Shown one piece after another: positions 25,215-35,200 of a stretch of DNA of 42,978 bases. A program made the position numbers and the translations under genes. The stretch lies in assembly GCA_019358945.1 (NCBI GenBank), contig JAHHIE010000058.1, positions 1-42,978 on the forward strand. Direction: 5' to 3'. Positions within the stretch are counted from its first letter, which is position 1. Each line of letters begins with the position of its first letter. The notes beneath the pieces are model-generated. The model did no database searches. It saw nothing but the letters and a program-made list of their open reading frames with translations, and was not told the DNA's origin. The DNA is from Stenomitos rutilans HA7619-LM2. GTDB taxonomy: Bacteria > Cyanobacteriota > Cyanobacteriia > Leptolyngbyales > Leptolyngbyaceae.

Positions 25215-26396
25215 TCAGAACAGAACCGATCGCACGATCGCCACCGTTTCTTCAATCATCCGTTCTTCGCGGAACATGGTTTCTGCCTGTTGTTTACACG
25301 CCTGCCCAACCTGTTGACGGAGTGCTGCATCACCTGCCCAGTCCTTCAAGATGGCAACCAACTCTTGAATGGTGGATTGGAAGTTGCCAAACATCGGGGA
25401 AGTCAGCAGTTTTCCCGTATCGCCCAACCCTTCTGGTACACCACTTACTGCTGAAGCTGCCACAGGCAATCCTTTTGCCATCGCTTCCATCATCGCCAAT
25501 GGCAGTCCTTCTGATTCAGATGGCAGCAGAAAAATGTCGCTGGCATCCAGCCAGTCGTTGATGTCATCCAGTTCGCCCAGAAACTTGACGCGATCGCTCA
25601 CGCCAGCCTGTTTTACCGTTTGCTTAAAATGATCAGCCAACGTTCCCGTTCCCGCCCAGGCAAAGTAGAGACGATCCCAAACGGGCGTTTGCTTGAGTTG
25701 CTTGATCGCACCGATTTGATACTGATAGCCCTTGATGATGTCCATGCGGGCAGCCGTGAAGCAGAGAACCGCATCCTCAGGAATATGCCAATGCTGACGC
25801 AGGCGCGATCGCACCGTTAAATTGGGTGGCTGAAAATAAGCGGCTGGTCGCCCACAGTAAATCACCTGTCCTTTGTCTTCCGCCAGCCCAAACAACTTTC
25901 GCAGCAACCGCAAATTATCCTCCGAAACGGCAATGACAGCCTTTGCAGCATCGTACTGCTTTGCCAGCGCCGCATACGCTTCCGGTACCTCTCTCGGCTT
26001 CACTGGATGCACCAAGTGTTCCACAATGATGAACGGAATGCCATGATTGATCGCAACCTGTTTAGGCGCAAAGTTCGCGATCGGCCCCCCATTACTCACA
26101 ATTAGCAAATCTGGTTTCGCCTCAGTTATCACCTTCTCGGCATCGACGGCCTTTGCCGCCTCCAGCCAAACGTGCTGCTGAATGCCAACCTGCTTTTGCT
26201 GAGCCACAAACCAATCTGCTCGTAGCCGTACTCGTTCCATACCAGCGGAACCAAAAAGCTCTACCAGCCCGTCAGGAATATCCTGCACATGCGTCATCTG
26301 GTAGCCTAGAGTGGCTAAGGCACATACAATCGCATGGTTGTATTGCAAAAGTCCGCCGATCGCAGGCGACGCATACAGCAGAATGTGTTTAGTCAC
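25215..26396 (-). CDS. Glycosyltransferase family 4
   Basis: 393 residues, GT-B fold. N-terminal acceptor half: ILLYASPAIGGLLQYNHAIV, PDLLIVSNGGPIANFAPKQV. C-terminal donor half: FTAARMDIIKGYQYQIGAIK, VKFLGELDDINDWLDASDIF, and LLPSESEGLPLAMMEAMAKG, the E-x7-E motif of retaining GT4 enzymes. Probably adds a hexose to a surface polysaccharide. It is divergent from the family-2 glycosyltransferase at 26628; both may belong to the same glycan pathway. Confidence 0.85.
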   Translation of the reverse strand: MTKHILLYASPAIGGLLQYNHAIVCALATLGYQMTHVQDIPDGLVELFGSAGMERVRLRADWFVAQQKQVGIQQHVWLEAAKAVDAEKVITEAKPDLLIVSNGGPIANFAPKQVAINHGIPFIIVEHLVHPVKPREVPEAYAALAKQYDAAKAVIAVSEDNLRLLRKLFGLAEDKGQVIYCGRPAAYFQPPNLTVRSRLRQHWHIPEDAVLCFTAARMDIIKGYQYQIGAIKQLKQTPVWDRLYFAWAGTGTLADHFKQTVKQAGVSDRVKFLGELDDINDWLDASDIFLLPSESEGLPLAMMEAMAKGLPVAASAVSGVPEGLGDTGKLLTSPMFGNFQSTIQELVAILKDWAGDAALRQQVGQACKQQAETMFREERMIEETVAIVRSVLF

Positions 26397-26474
26397 GGCA
26401 GGGGAGTTGTTGGTTGTCAGTTGTTAGAATGCACGATGCGATCGACAAACTAACAAATGAAGGTAGAGGGTAGG

Positions 26475-26521
26475 AGGCAGGGGAAGCGGAGGGGGCAGGG
26501 AGGCAGGGGAAGCGGAGGGGG
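26475..26521. repeat. Purine-rich tandem repeat with quadruplex potential
   Basis: AGGCAGGGGAAGCGGAGGGG plus one G is repeated twice (26475-26495 and 26501-26521, period 26 bp). The plus strand has several runs of three to five G and could fold as a G-quadruplex. It lies between the two divergent glycosyltransferase genes. Confidence 0.6.
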
Positions 26522-26627
26522 AAAGGGAGGCTGAAGGTTAAAGGCTAAAGGCTAAATCTCTCATTCTTCTCTTTCAACTCAAAACTTTCTAATGCAGCTA
26601 ACAACTAACAACTTTCTAGGAGTCGCC

Positions 26628-27626
26628 GTGTTTTTCAGTGTGGTCATTCCGACCTACAACCGCAAACCAATTTTAGAGAAATGCCTGAAAGCGTTGGAGC
26701 ATCAGCAGTTTGATGCTGGCGCGATCGCAGGCTACGAAATTGTCGTCGTCGATGATGGTTCCACCGATGGCACCGTAGATTGGTTACAAGCAAACGCCAG
26801 CACTTACCCTCACGTGCGTCTCTTTCAGCAAGACCATCAAGGCCCCGCCGCTGCCCGTAATTTGGGAGTCGAAAAAGCCTCTGGCGACACCATTATTTTT
26901 ATTGACAGCGATCTCGTTGTGACGGAAGGGTTTTTGCAAGCACATGCAGACGGTCTTCAAAGGGGACAGGGGCCAGGGGGCAAGAGCCAAAAGCAACTCA
27001 ACACTCAACACTCAACACTCAACACTCAACACTCCCCACTCCCTACTCCCATCTTCACCTACGGTCGCGTTATCAACACTGCCAACTTCGACAACCCCAC
27101 TGCAGAAACTTACAAGATTACCGACTTTTCAGCGGCGTATTTTGCCACCGGAAACGTGGCGATCGCCCGTGTCTGGCTGGAAAAAGCGGGACTCTTCGAC
27201 ACGCGGTTTCAACTCTACGGCTGGGAAGATCTAGAGTTAGGCGTTCGCTTGAAGCAACTGGGTTTAACGCTGATTAAATGTCCCGATGCGGTTGGCTATC
27301 ACTGGCATCCACCGTTTGCTCTAAACCAACTGCCGAACTTGATTGACAAAGAAATCCAACGCGGCAAGATGGGTGTGCTGTTTTACCAGAAGCACCCCAC
27401 CTGGAATGTACGCATGATGATCCAGATGACCTGGATTCATCGGGTGCTGTGGGGTGTACTGTCGATCGGCGGACGGCTCAACGAACGAACGATGGCACCC
27501 TTCCTGCAATGGCTGATCGATCAAGGCAAACCCCAACTCGCCCTCGAAGTCGCCCGCATCTTTCTCAACTGGTACAACGTCCAGGGCGTTTACGAAGCGT
27601 ATGGCGAAATGCAGTCTAACCGTTGA
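26628..27626 (+). CDS. Family 2 glycosyltransferase with an in-frame repeat insertion
   Basis: 332 residues. The catalytic GT-A core is visible: FSVVIPTYNRKPILEKCLKA, VVVDDGSTDGTVDWLQANAS, and FIDSDLVV (metal-binding DxD), followed by GRVINTANFDNPTAETYKIT and WEDLELGVRLKQLG (acceptor/ED motif). Between GFLQAHADGLQ and IFTYGRV about 30 residues (RGQGPGGKSQKQLNTQHSTL onward) are encoded by G-rich and ACACTCA repeats of the kind normally found between genes. I chose GTG 26628 because AGGAG is 5 bp upstream; an ATG at 26592 lies inside a repeat. Probably functional if the insertion sits in a surface loop. Confidence 0.83.
   Translation: MFFSVVIPTYNRKPILEKCLKALEHQQFDAGAIAGYEIVVVDDGSTDGTVDWLQANASTYPHVRLFQQDHQGPAAARNLGVEKASGDTIIFIDSDLVVTEGFLQAHADGLQRGQGPGGKSQKQLNTQHSTLNTQHSPLPTPIFTYGRVINTANFDNPTAETYKITDFSAAYFATGNVAIARVWLEKAGLFDTRFQLYGWEDLELGVRLKQLGLTLIKCPDAVGYHWHPPFALNQLPNLIDKEIQRGKMGVLFYQKHPTWNVRMMIQMTWIHRVLWGVLSIGGRLNERTMAPFLQWLIDQGKPQLALEVARIFLNWYNVQGVYEAYGEMQSNR
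26996..27049 (+). repeat. Heptanucleotide tandem repeat inside the glycosyltransferase gene
   Basis: Four exact ACACTCA units (27001-27028) followed by ACACTCC and two degraded units (to 27049), preceded by a partial unit. Seven is not a multiple of three, so gain or loss of a unit would shift the reading frame. Confidence 0.8.
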
Positions 27627-27645
27627 AGTGAGTGATAGTTAGCCT

Positions 27646-28275
27646 TCAAAATTCGTCTTCGTCCTCAGTTGCCTGAATGTCTTGCGCGACCAATTCTCGC
27701 CAAACAGTTAGTATCGCCGCCTCAGCATTGGCAGCTTGTAGACAACTCATCACAGCACCAGAGTCCGCTTTGAGTTTGGGGAACGTCAGCAGCAGCATTG
27801 CCAGATCACGCCAATCAGTTCCCGCCTTAGGCTTACCGCGTCGTTGATGATAGGCAATGACCTTACTCGCAATTAGCTCAGCGGGCGACAGGATTAGCAC
27901 CTGCTCGATACGTTGTGCCGACGGTAAGGTTTCAACAGGGCGCAGGTCAACAAGGTGACGATTTCCAGACTTTTGAACTTGAAATAAACGGTAGCCTCGT
28001 CCATCTCCAACTTCTCGCACGCTCACAGCAATGTGGAACTGCTGACTTAGATGCTCTCGCAGTTCTTCGGCTAATTCTCTAGCACGGGTTGAGAGGAGAT
28101 CAATGTCTTGCGTCATACGAGGTTCGCCAACGTAAGCATTGACCGCTTGAGCGCCAAAAATCACTGCATCATTGCGATCGCGCGAAAACTCCAGCACCGA
28201 GTTTTGAATCGTTGCTAATGGCAATGATTCACGCATCATAAACTCTCGAAACGTTAACGTACCTGCATCGAACAT
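27646..28275 (-). CDS. AbiEii/AbiGii-like nucleotidyltransferase
   Basis: 209 residues. FGAQAVNAYVGEPRMTQDID carries the G-x-A-V...DID metal site of MNT/AbiEii-type nucleotidyltransferases. LILSPAELIASKVIAYHQRR and GKPKAGTDWRDLAMLLL are the usual helical remainder. Family members include toxins of type IV toxin-antitoxin systems, but free-standing genes exist. No antitoxin-like gene (AbiEi) adjoins it, so a toxin role is not supported. It is convergent with the glycosyltransferase, with a 20-bp gap. Confidence 0.72.
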   Translation of the reverse strand: MFDAGTLTFREFMMRESLPLATIQNSVLEFSRDRNDAVIFGAQAVNAYVGEPRMTQDIDLLSTRARELAEELREHLSQQFHIAVSVREVGDGRGYRLFQVQKSGNRHLVDLRPVETLPSAQRIEQVLILSPAELIASKVIAYHQRRGKPKAGTDWRDLAMLLLTFPKLKADSGAVMSCLQAANAEAAILTVWRELVAQDIQATEDEDEF

Positions 28276-28466
28276 AACTGTTGTTCAGCCAAAACCTATT
28301 CTGGCTCCAGACAATCATTCTCCTACAGACATCGAAGTAATGACATCGGTAAACCACCGTTGGCGAGTCGGTTAACTTACCTCAGTACCGCGTTACACGA
28401 TTCCCCAGCGTGCTACCCTAGGGGAGTTGTCTAAAATCGCACATCCAGGATTTCGGGTGCCTAAAG

Positions 28467-28553
28467 ATAGTTGTTAGAGGTTAGTTTTTAGTTGTTAGAC
28501 AGAGATGCTCTGGAAATCTAACAACCAACAACTAAAAGCTAAAAACTCTTCAA
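28467..28553. repeat. Inverted AACAACT-type repeat in the rpsB leader
   Basis: AGTTTTT (28483-28489) and GTTGTTAGA (28491-28499) pair with AAAAACT (28541-28547) and TCTAACAAC (28517-28525). The result is a large imperfect stem-loop ending about 45 bp before the rpsB start. It belongs to the family of A/C-rich repeats seen in several gaps of this window. It may affect rpsB mRNA, or may be inert. Confidence 0.55.
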
Positions 28554-28599
28554 GGTGCTCCTGGGTGGAGGATTAACCCGAATCAGGAGTTCAAACCAA

Positions 28600-29394
28600 A
28601 TGCCAGTTGTTTCGTTGGCTCAATTGCTAGAGTCTGGGGTTCACTTTGGGCACCAAACCCGTCGCTGGAACCCCAAAATGGATCCGTATATCTACACCGC
28701 TCGTAATGGCGTACATATTATTGACCTAGTGCAAACTGCCCGGTTAATGGATGAAGCGTACAACTATGTTCGCACTGCATCTGAACAGGGTAAGAAGTTC
28801 CTCTTCATCGGCACCAAGCGTCAGGCCGCTGGGATCGTGGCACAAGAAGCATCGCGTTGTGGTGCTTATTATGTCAACCAGCGCTGGCTGGGCGGCATGC
28901 TCACCAACTGGGTAACGATCAAAACCCGCGTCGATCGCCTCAAAGAGTTAGAGCGTCGGGAGGAAACGGGTGGACTGGATCTGCTGCCCAAAAAAGAAGC
29001 CTCGGTGCTGCGACGTGAGCTAGAAAAGCTCCAGAAATATCTGGGCGGCATCAAAGCCATGCGCAAAGTGCCCGACATCATCATCATGGTGGATCAAAAG
29101 CGCGAGTACAACGCTGTGCAGGAGTGTCAGAAGCTTTCGCTGCCGATCGTGGCCCTGCTCGACACCAACTGCGACCCTGATTTGGTGGATGTGCCCATTC
29201 CTGCGAATGACGATGCCATCCGTTCGATTAAGCTAATTGTAGGTAGACTGGCAGACGCAATCTACGAAGGTCGTCATGGGCAGCTTGAGTCTGATGACGA
29301 GTACGAAGACTACGAAGGCGGCGAGGAAGACTTCGACTACGAAGATAACGACACCTCGTTTATTCCCGAAGACGGCGACGAATCCGAAGCGTAA
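28600..29394 (+). CDS. rpsB: 30S ribosomal protein S2
   Basis: 264 residues. Small-subunit protein S2 with the family start [40 protein letters not shown], and [34 protein letters not shown]. The last 35 residues are an acidic tail ([20 protein letters not shown]), a cyanobacterial variation. The ATG at 28600 has AGGAG 10 bp upstream; an earlier start at 28555 adds residues absent from the family. tsf follows 97 bp later, as in most bacteria, with an inverted repeat in the gap. Confidence 0.97.
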   Translation: MPVVSLAQLLESGVHFGHQTRRWNPKMDPYIYTARNGVHIIDLVQTARLMDEAYNYVRTASEQGKKFLFIGTKRQAAGIVAQEASRCGAYYVNQRWLGGMLTNWVTIKTRVDRLKELERREETGGLDLLPKKEASVLRRELEKLQKYLGGIKAMRKVPDIIIMVDQKREYNAVQECQKLSLPIVALLDTNCDPDLVDVPIPANDDAIRSIKLIVGRLADAIYEGRHGQLESDDEYEDYEGGEEDFDYEDNDTSFIPEDGDESEA

Positions 29395-29400
29395 ATTCAG

Positions 29401-29472
29401 TTAAGAGTGTTGAGTGATGAGTTTTGAAAGCAAGACTGATCACTTAACACTCAACACTTAAAACTCAAAACT
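29401..29472. repeat. Inverted AACACTC-type repeat between rpsB and tsf
   Basis: AGTGTTGAGTG (29406-29416) is the exact reverse complement of CACTCAACACT (29448-29458). Adjacent GAGTTTTGA and TCAAAAC segments extend the pairing. It could partly terminate transcription between the genes or be a repeat insertion; the flanks carry AGTGGGAAAGGG before the tsf start. Confidence 0.6.
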
Positions 29473-29491
29473 TGCAGAGTGGGAAAGGGTA

Positions 29492-30244
29492 ATGGCGGAA
29501 ATCACAGCAAAATTAGTCGGTGAACTGCGCCAAAAAACGGGCGCAGGAATGATGGACTGCAAAAAAGCGCTCACAGAAACGGGCGGCGATCTGGAACAAG
29601 CCGCCGATTGGCTCCGTAAAAAAGGCATTTCTTCGGCTGAGAAGAAAGCAGGCAAAGTGGCGGCTGAAGGCATTGTCGATAGCTACATTCACACGGGTAG
29701 CCGCGTGGGTGTGCTGGTCGAAGTCAACTGCCAGACCGACTTTGTGGCGCGGAACGAAGCCTTTAAAAAGCTGGTGCAGGATATTGCCAAGCAAATTGTG
29801 GCATCGCAGCAAGTTGAGTATGTGAAGATTGCTGACATCCCCGCAGAGATCGTCGATCGCGAAAAGGCGATCGAAATGGGACGCGACGATCTGGGCGGCA
29901 AACCCGAAGCGATCAAAGAAAAGATTGTGCAGGGTCGCATTGAAAAGCGACTGAAAGAGCTTTGTCTACTCGATCAGCCCTATATCCGTGACCAAAATAT
30001 CACGGTGGATGAGCTGGTAAAGCAAAACGTCGCTCAACTGGGTGAAAACATCCAGGTGCGCCGCTTTGTGCGCTTTGTGTTGGGTGAAGGCATCGAGAAA
30101 GAAGAGTCCGACTTTGCCGCCGAAGTTGCCGCTCAGCTTGGTACCACCGCGCCGAAAGCAGAGCCTGCTGCTGAAGCTCCTAAACTAGAGGAAGCTCCCA
30201 AAGAGGAGAAGAAGGAAGGGAAGGGCGGCAAGAAGAAAAAGTAG
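29492..30244 (+). CDS. tsf: Translation elongation factor Ts
   Basis: 250 residues. EF-Ts recycles EF-Tu by nucleotide exchange. The UBA-like N-terminus [20 protein letters not shown] and the dimerisation/core motif [19 protein letters not shown] are unmistakable. The C-terminal 40 residues are a low-complexity Ala/Glu/Lys tail ([20 protein letters not shown]) beyond the usual 210-residue core. Downstream of rpsB, and followed by a terminator. Confidence 0.97.
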   Translation: MAEITAKLVGELRQKTGAGMMDCKKALTETGGDLEQAADWLRKKGISSAEKKAGKVAAEGIVDSYIHTGSRVGVLVEVNCQTDFVARNEAFKKLVQDIAKQIVASQQVEYVKIADIPAEIVDREKAIEMGRDDLGGKPEAIKEKIVQGRIEKRLKELCLLDQPYIRDQNITVDELVKQNVAQLGENIQVRRFVRFVLGEGIEKEESDFAAEVAAQLGTTAPKAEPAAEAPKLEEAPKEEKKEGKGGKKKK

Positions 30245-30273
30245 CCTCGATCGCTCAGACCAATCATCCTCAG

Positions 30274-30303
30274 AGGCAGCCCAACGGACTGCCTTTACTT
30301 TTA
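30274..30303 (+). terminator. Rho-independent terminator of the rpsB-tsf operon
   Basis: AGGCAG (30274-30279) and CTGCCT (30289-30294) form a stem extended by CC/GG around a C-A mismatch, with loop AAC. It is followed by TTTACTTTT. It lies 30 bp past the tsf stop. Confidence 0.75.
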
Positions 30304-30490
30304 GTAGCATTCTGTCAGCACCCGATTCAGGTAGATTAAGGAATGGCACTCATGCAGAGCAGCCGTCTGAGTCTCGATCAATCCAGGATGTAGAAACTAT
30401 TGTTCAGAAACTCACCTTCTGACTCCTAACTTCTAGAAACAGACCGGTTTCGCTTTTAAAGGATCAAAACGTCTCTCGTAAAGGTTGGGA

Positions 30491-32032
30491 ATGATTACTG
30501 CCATCACTGTGCTGGTCGCGCTGGGGTTTCTGGGCTGGGGCTTTTACCGCGCCAAACCATTCGGCAAACTGGGATTAGTTGCCTGGCTGCAATCTGTCGT
30601 ACTGATTGCGCCCTGGCTACTGTTTTTTGGTCTGTCGATCGTGGGCATTTATCTCAACATCGTCAGCGTGCTGTTTTTGTTTGTGTTGTCCACAGGTCTT
30701 TACATTTACCTGGGCAACCGACTGCGATCGATCGCTCAAACTGAAGCACTCTCCCGTCGAGCCAGCGCGATCGCCAATGCCGAAGATCCCAACGCACCAA
30801 CCACCGCTAGCAATGCCGACGGCACGGCATCAGCCTCTTCAGTGGCGCAGGAACAGGCGACAAAACCAGCCGAAGAACTCCCCGCCTCTGACATTATTCC
30901 CATTCCAACCGCAGACCTGAAGGCAATCCAGAGCGTTTTTGGGATCGACACATTTTTCGTCACTGAAACCATCCCCTATCAAGAAGGGGTGATTTTGAAG
31001 GGCAATTTGCGCGGAGATGCCGAAGCAACGGTTGCCCGACTGTCAGAACAGTTGCTGGAGAAAGTCGGTGCCAGCGAAACCGATCCGCAACAGCCTCGCT
31101 ATCGGTTATTTCTTGTCGAAGGGCAGGATAGTAAGCCTGTGGTCATCGTACTACCGAGTAGCCGTGACCCACTGCCATCGACTCTATTTCAGAAAGGAGT
31201 GGCAGTACTCCTGCTCCTGGCAACGATCGCCGCCAGTCTCGAAAGCGGTGGACTCATGCTCGGCTTCGACTTCTTCACATCTCCCCATCGATTTGCAGAG
31301 GCATTACCGCTAGCAGCAGGTATTCTCAGCGTGCTTGCTGTGCATGAGTTAGGGCATTGGGTGCTGGCACGTCGCTATCAGGTTCGTCTCAGCCTACCGT
31401 TTTTCATTCCCACCTGGCAGATTGGCTCGTTTGGAGCCGTGACCCGCTTTGAATCGGTCTTGCCTAACCGCAGTGTCTTATTTGATCTTGCAATCGCAGG
31501 GCCAGCCGCAGGTGGCATTCTCTCGTTGGGAATGCTGGTCGCTGGACTACTGTTGTCGCATAAAGGCAGCTTGTTTCAAATCCCAACTGAGTTTTTCCAG
31601 GGTTCGATCTTAGTCGGTACGCTCACGCGGGTCGTGCTGCGAGAATCACTTCAGCAGCCGATCGTCGATGTGCATCCTCTCGTCGTTTTGGGGTGGCTAG
31701 GTTTGGTGATTACCGCGCTCAACCTGTTGCCAGCAGGACAACTGGATGGTGGACGGATCGTACAAGCAATTTACGGACGCAAAATTGCCGGACGGACTAC
31801 GATCGGCTCCATCATTGTGCTGGGTCTGGCGTCGATCGTGAATCCGCTGGCGTTGTACTGGGCGATCGTCGTGCTGTTTCTACAACGAGAGCTAGAGCGT
31901 CCTAGCCAAAACGAACTTACTGAACCAGACGACACCAGAGCCGCTCTAGGGTTGCTGGCGTTGTTCTTGATGATCGTGACCTTGCTACCGCTGACTCCTA
32001 GCCTTGCAGGACGCTTAGGTATTGGCAGTTAA
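30491..32032 (+). CDS. Site-2 protease family (M50) membrane metallopeptidase
   Basis: 513 residues. Two N-terminal membrane spans are followed by a proline/alanine-rich linker and a soluble domain. A membrane core of about six spans then carries the active site HELGHW (zinc ligands and glutamate, about residue 286) and LLPAGQLDGGRIVQAIYGRK (third ligand aspartate). This is the layout of cyanobacterial/plastid EGY1-like proteases. Such enzymes cleave transmembrane proteins, for example anti-sigma factors. The ATG at 30491 has AAGG about 6 bp upstream. It stands alone after tsf. Confidence 0.9.
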   Translation: MITAITVLVALGFLGWGFYRAKPFGKLGLVAWLQSVVLIAPWLLFFGLSIVGIYLNIVSVLFLFVLSTGLYIYLGNRLRSIAQTEALSRRASAIANAEDPNAPTTASNADGTASASSVAQEQATKPAEELPASDIIPIPTADLKAIQSVFGIDTFFVTETIPYQEGVILKGNLRGDAEATVARLSEQLLEKVGASETDPQQPRYRLFLVEGQDSKPVVIVLPSSRDPLPSTLFQKGVAVLLLLATIAASLESGGLMLGFDFFTSPHRFAEALPLAAGILSVLAVHELGHWVLARRYQVRLSLPFFIPTWQIGSFGAVTRFESVLPNRSVLFDLAIAGPAAGGILSLGMLVAGLLLSHKGSLFQIPTEFFQGSILVGTLTRVVLRESLQQPIVDVHPLVVLGWLGLVITALNLLPAGQLDGGRIVQAIYGRKIAGRTTIGSIIVLGLASIVNPLALYWAIVVLFLQRELERPSQNELTEPDDTRAALGLLALFLMIVTLLPLTPSLAGRLGIGS

Positions 32033-32160
32033 TGCCTCTAAAGCACGTAGTCATGTATGAAAAGCTACACGGTTTTTATGCTGCCACTTAGTCTCTTTAT
32101 GAAAGGTTATTTTGCTGAAAGCATCTCGCAACAGCGTTTTCAGGCGAAAGACTTGAATTC

Positions 32161-32189
32161 TTGCTGCCTGAATTGTGTTGTTTTATAAT
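32161..32189 (+). promoter_or_regulatory. Promoter of the large histidine kinase gene
   Basis: TTGCTG at 32161-32166 and TATAAT at 32184-32189 are 17 bp apart. Transcription would start about 80 bp before the kinase GTG at 32276. Confidence 0.55.
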
Positions 32190-32275
32190 TGGGTGCATCA
32201 GAGAAATGCTTTCTGCCGAATACTAATAGCAACACAGCGTGTTAGAAATGCTACTCAGTATTTCAAGGTTTTGAG

Positions 32276-35200
32276 GTGTCTAAAGGCCAAGTATTCTCCT
32301 TCGTTTCGTTGGAAAGCATTCTAAGGAACGTTTCCGCCATCACCCTCCAGATCCAGCAGAGCCAGGAACTAGAGAGCATTTTGCGATGGGCGATCGACGA
32401 GATCAGGCCCCTTTTATCAGCCGATCGTGTGCTGGTTTGCCAGGTTTTAGAGAGACAGGATGTCGTTGTAACCTTGGAGTCGACTGACGTAAACCAACCG
32501 TCACAACTTGGTCAACGGCTCGATGCCCCTAATCTTGATGTTGCCTGGTTGGAACACTACAAGCAGAGGCGGGCCAGTCTCCTTTTAGACAGTTCTAGTC
32601 AAAGCATAATCGCTTGTGGTGCTGAACAGGTCAACGTTTTACAGGAGCATACAGCCCTACTAGAGCCACTTTTCAACCGAGATACCTTGTGGGGTTTTTT
32701 GCTTGTTCAGCCTCATCACACCCCACGAGAATGGCTCCCTTTAGAAGTGCAGCTCTTACACCAGATCGCTCTGCAACTGGAGGTTGCCATTCAGCAAACG
32801 GGCCTGCGCGATCGAGAGCATGCAGCACAGTCGGGGCATAAAAGTGAAGATTTTGTCACAGCTCAACGAGTTGCCCAGATTGGCAACTGGCGTTTTGATG
32901 TCGCAACTGAAAGCATTAGTTGGTCAGAGGAGCTGTTTCATCTGTACGGACTTGATCCAACGCAGCCAGAACCTGACCTGACAGCATACATTCAGCTCAT
33001 TCACCCAGAAGACCGTAGTCGCTTTCAAACCACAGTGCAACAGTCCCTGTTAACAGGTGAACCATACGCCATTGAGTTTAAAGCTCAGCGTCCGGATGGC
33101 TCTATTCGGGTGGTGGAAGGGAGGGGGGAGGCCGTTGTCAACACTCAAGGAGCCGTCGTTGGGCTGGTTGGAACCGCACAGGATGTGACTGATCGCAAAC
33201 AGAAAGAAGACCTGACCCAAAATATTGCACAGGGCGTCTCAGCCGCTGTCGGGAAGGCATTCTTTCAGTCGCTCGTGCTGTACCTCATTCGTCTACTGAA
33301 GATGGATCAAGCCTTCGTGGGTGAGTTAATCGGACCAGGAAACAGATATGTGAGAATCATGGCTGGGCCAGGCAACGGTCAATCTCTAGACGGAGTAGAG
33401 TATCCCCTAGACGGCACACCCTCTGAACAGGTGGTGGAGCAGGGTTTTTGTCTGTACACAGACTCCCTTCAGCAACGATTTCCAAATGATTTGACCTTGC
33501 TGACTCTAGGCGGAGAAGGTTATGCAGGGATTCCCCTTATCAACTCAACAGGAACAGCCATTGGGTTTGTGGGTGTCATTAGCAACCAACCGATCACCAA
33601 CGTTCCGTTTATTCAAGAAGTCTTGACGACTTTTGCGGTAAGAGCCACCTCGGAGCTAGAGCGACAACAGTCAGAAGCGATCCTACGTCACTATGAGCGT
33701 ATTCTTTCTGCGACACCCGATTGCGTTTCACTCATCGATCGCCACTACGTCTATCAGGTTGTGAACCAGACGTATCTCAACTGGAATCAGAAAACCTATG
33801 ACGAAATTGTTGGACACTCTGTCAGCGAGTTGTTAGGGCAGACCTTTTTTGAGACAGTATCTAAACCCCGGTTGGATCGTTGCCTTGCTGAAGAGGCTCA
33901 GCAAACGTTTGAGACATGGCAACAGTATCCCGATGGACAGCGGCGCTACATTAGAGCGACCTATACACCGTACTTAAACAGAGACCGCACGATCGCGGGT
34001 GTGGTTGTCAATGTCCATGAACTGACGGATGTCAAGCTAGCAGAAGAAGCCCTACGGGAAAGTGAAGAACGCTTTCGCCAGATGGCAACCAACATCCAGG
34101 AAGTCTTTTGGATGGCAGATATCAACTTCACCCGCATCATCTACATCAGTCCAACCTACGAGGAGATGTGGGGACGTAGTTGTGCCAGCCTTTACGAGCA
34201 GCCCCAGTCGTTTCTCGAAGCCGTTCATCCAGACGATCGCGCTCAAGTCATCGCGATTATTGAACAGCAGCGGTACACGGGCTTTGACCACGAATATCGC
34301 CTACTGCACCCGGATGGCACCATCCGCTGGATCTGGGAGCGAGCCTTCCCTATAGCAGACGCAACTGGTCAGCCCTACCGAGTGGTTGGGGTGTCTCAAG
34401 ACATTACCGATCGCAAAACCGCCGAAGTTGCGCTTCAGTTTAGTCAAGCTAAGTTCGAGGTTTTAGTCGCCAACATGCCAGGGATGGTCTATCGCTACAT
34501 TCCAGCCACGCCGGATTGCCCACATCACTTTACGTTTGTGAGTCATCAGTCCTACGAACTGCTGGAATTAGCGCCAGAAGATCTCCTGCAAAGTGCGGAT
34601 GCCTTTATCACCTTGATTCACCCAGACGATTTGCCTGGTTTTCTCGCCTCTGTCAATCACGCGGTAGAGCATTTCCTGCCCTGGCACTGGGAAGGACGCA
34701 TTACTACCCCAGCAGAGCGACAGAAGTGGATTCAAGGACATTCTCAGGCAATCGCATCACCCGAAGGGTTCGCCTGGGATGGGTTGCTGATGGATATCAG
34801 CGATCGTAAAGCCGCCGAAACGGCTCTAGTTGAGCAACAGGAGTTTACAGAACAGATTGCCCGATCAACGCTAGCCATTCTGTATATCTACGACTTGCTT
34901 GAACAACGCAACATTTACGCCAATCAACAGGTTGAAGCTGTTTTGGGTTACACTCCCGACGAGATTCGTGAGATGGGCGGAGCGATCTTTCGGCTGCTAA
35001 TCCATCCAGAGGATGTGCCCAACGTGATGGTTGATCAGCAACGCCTTTTAGCGGCGCAAGATGATGAATATATCGAAACCACTTACCGCATGCGCCACAA
35101 GGCAGGAGACTACCGCTGGTTGCTTAGCCGCGATCGCGTTTTTAGCCGTACCCCTGAAGGCGTGCCGCAGCGATTACTGGGCATTGCCACCGATATTACA

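Noticed and set aside
27646-28275. Toxin-antitoxin pair based on the AbiEii-like gene
   Set aside because: No AbiEi-type antitoxin gene adjoins it, so a toxin function is not supported.
32276-33660. Bilin binding by the first two GAF domains of the large kinase
   Set aside because: Neither has the Cys-His pair; they are probably structural or bind other ligands.
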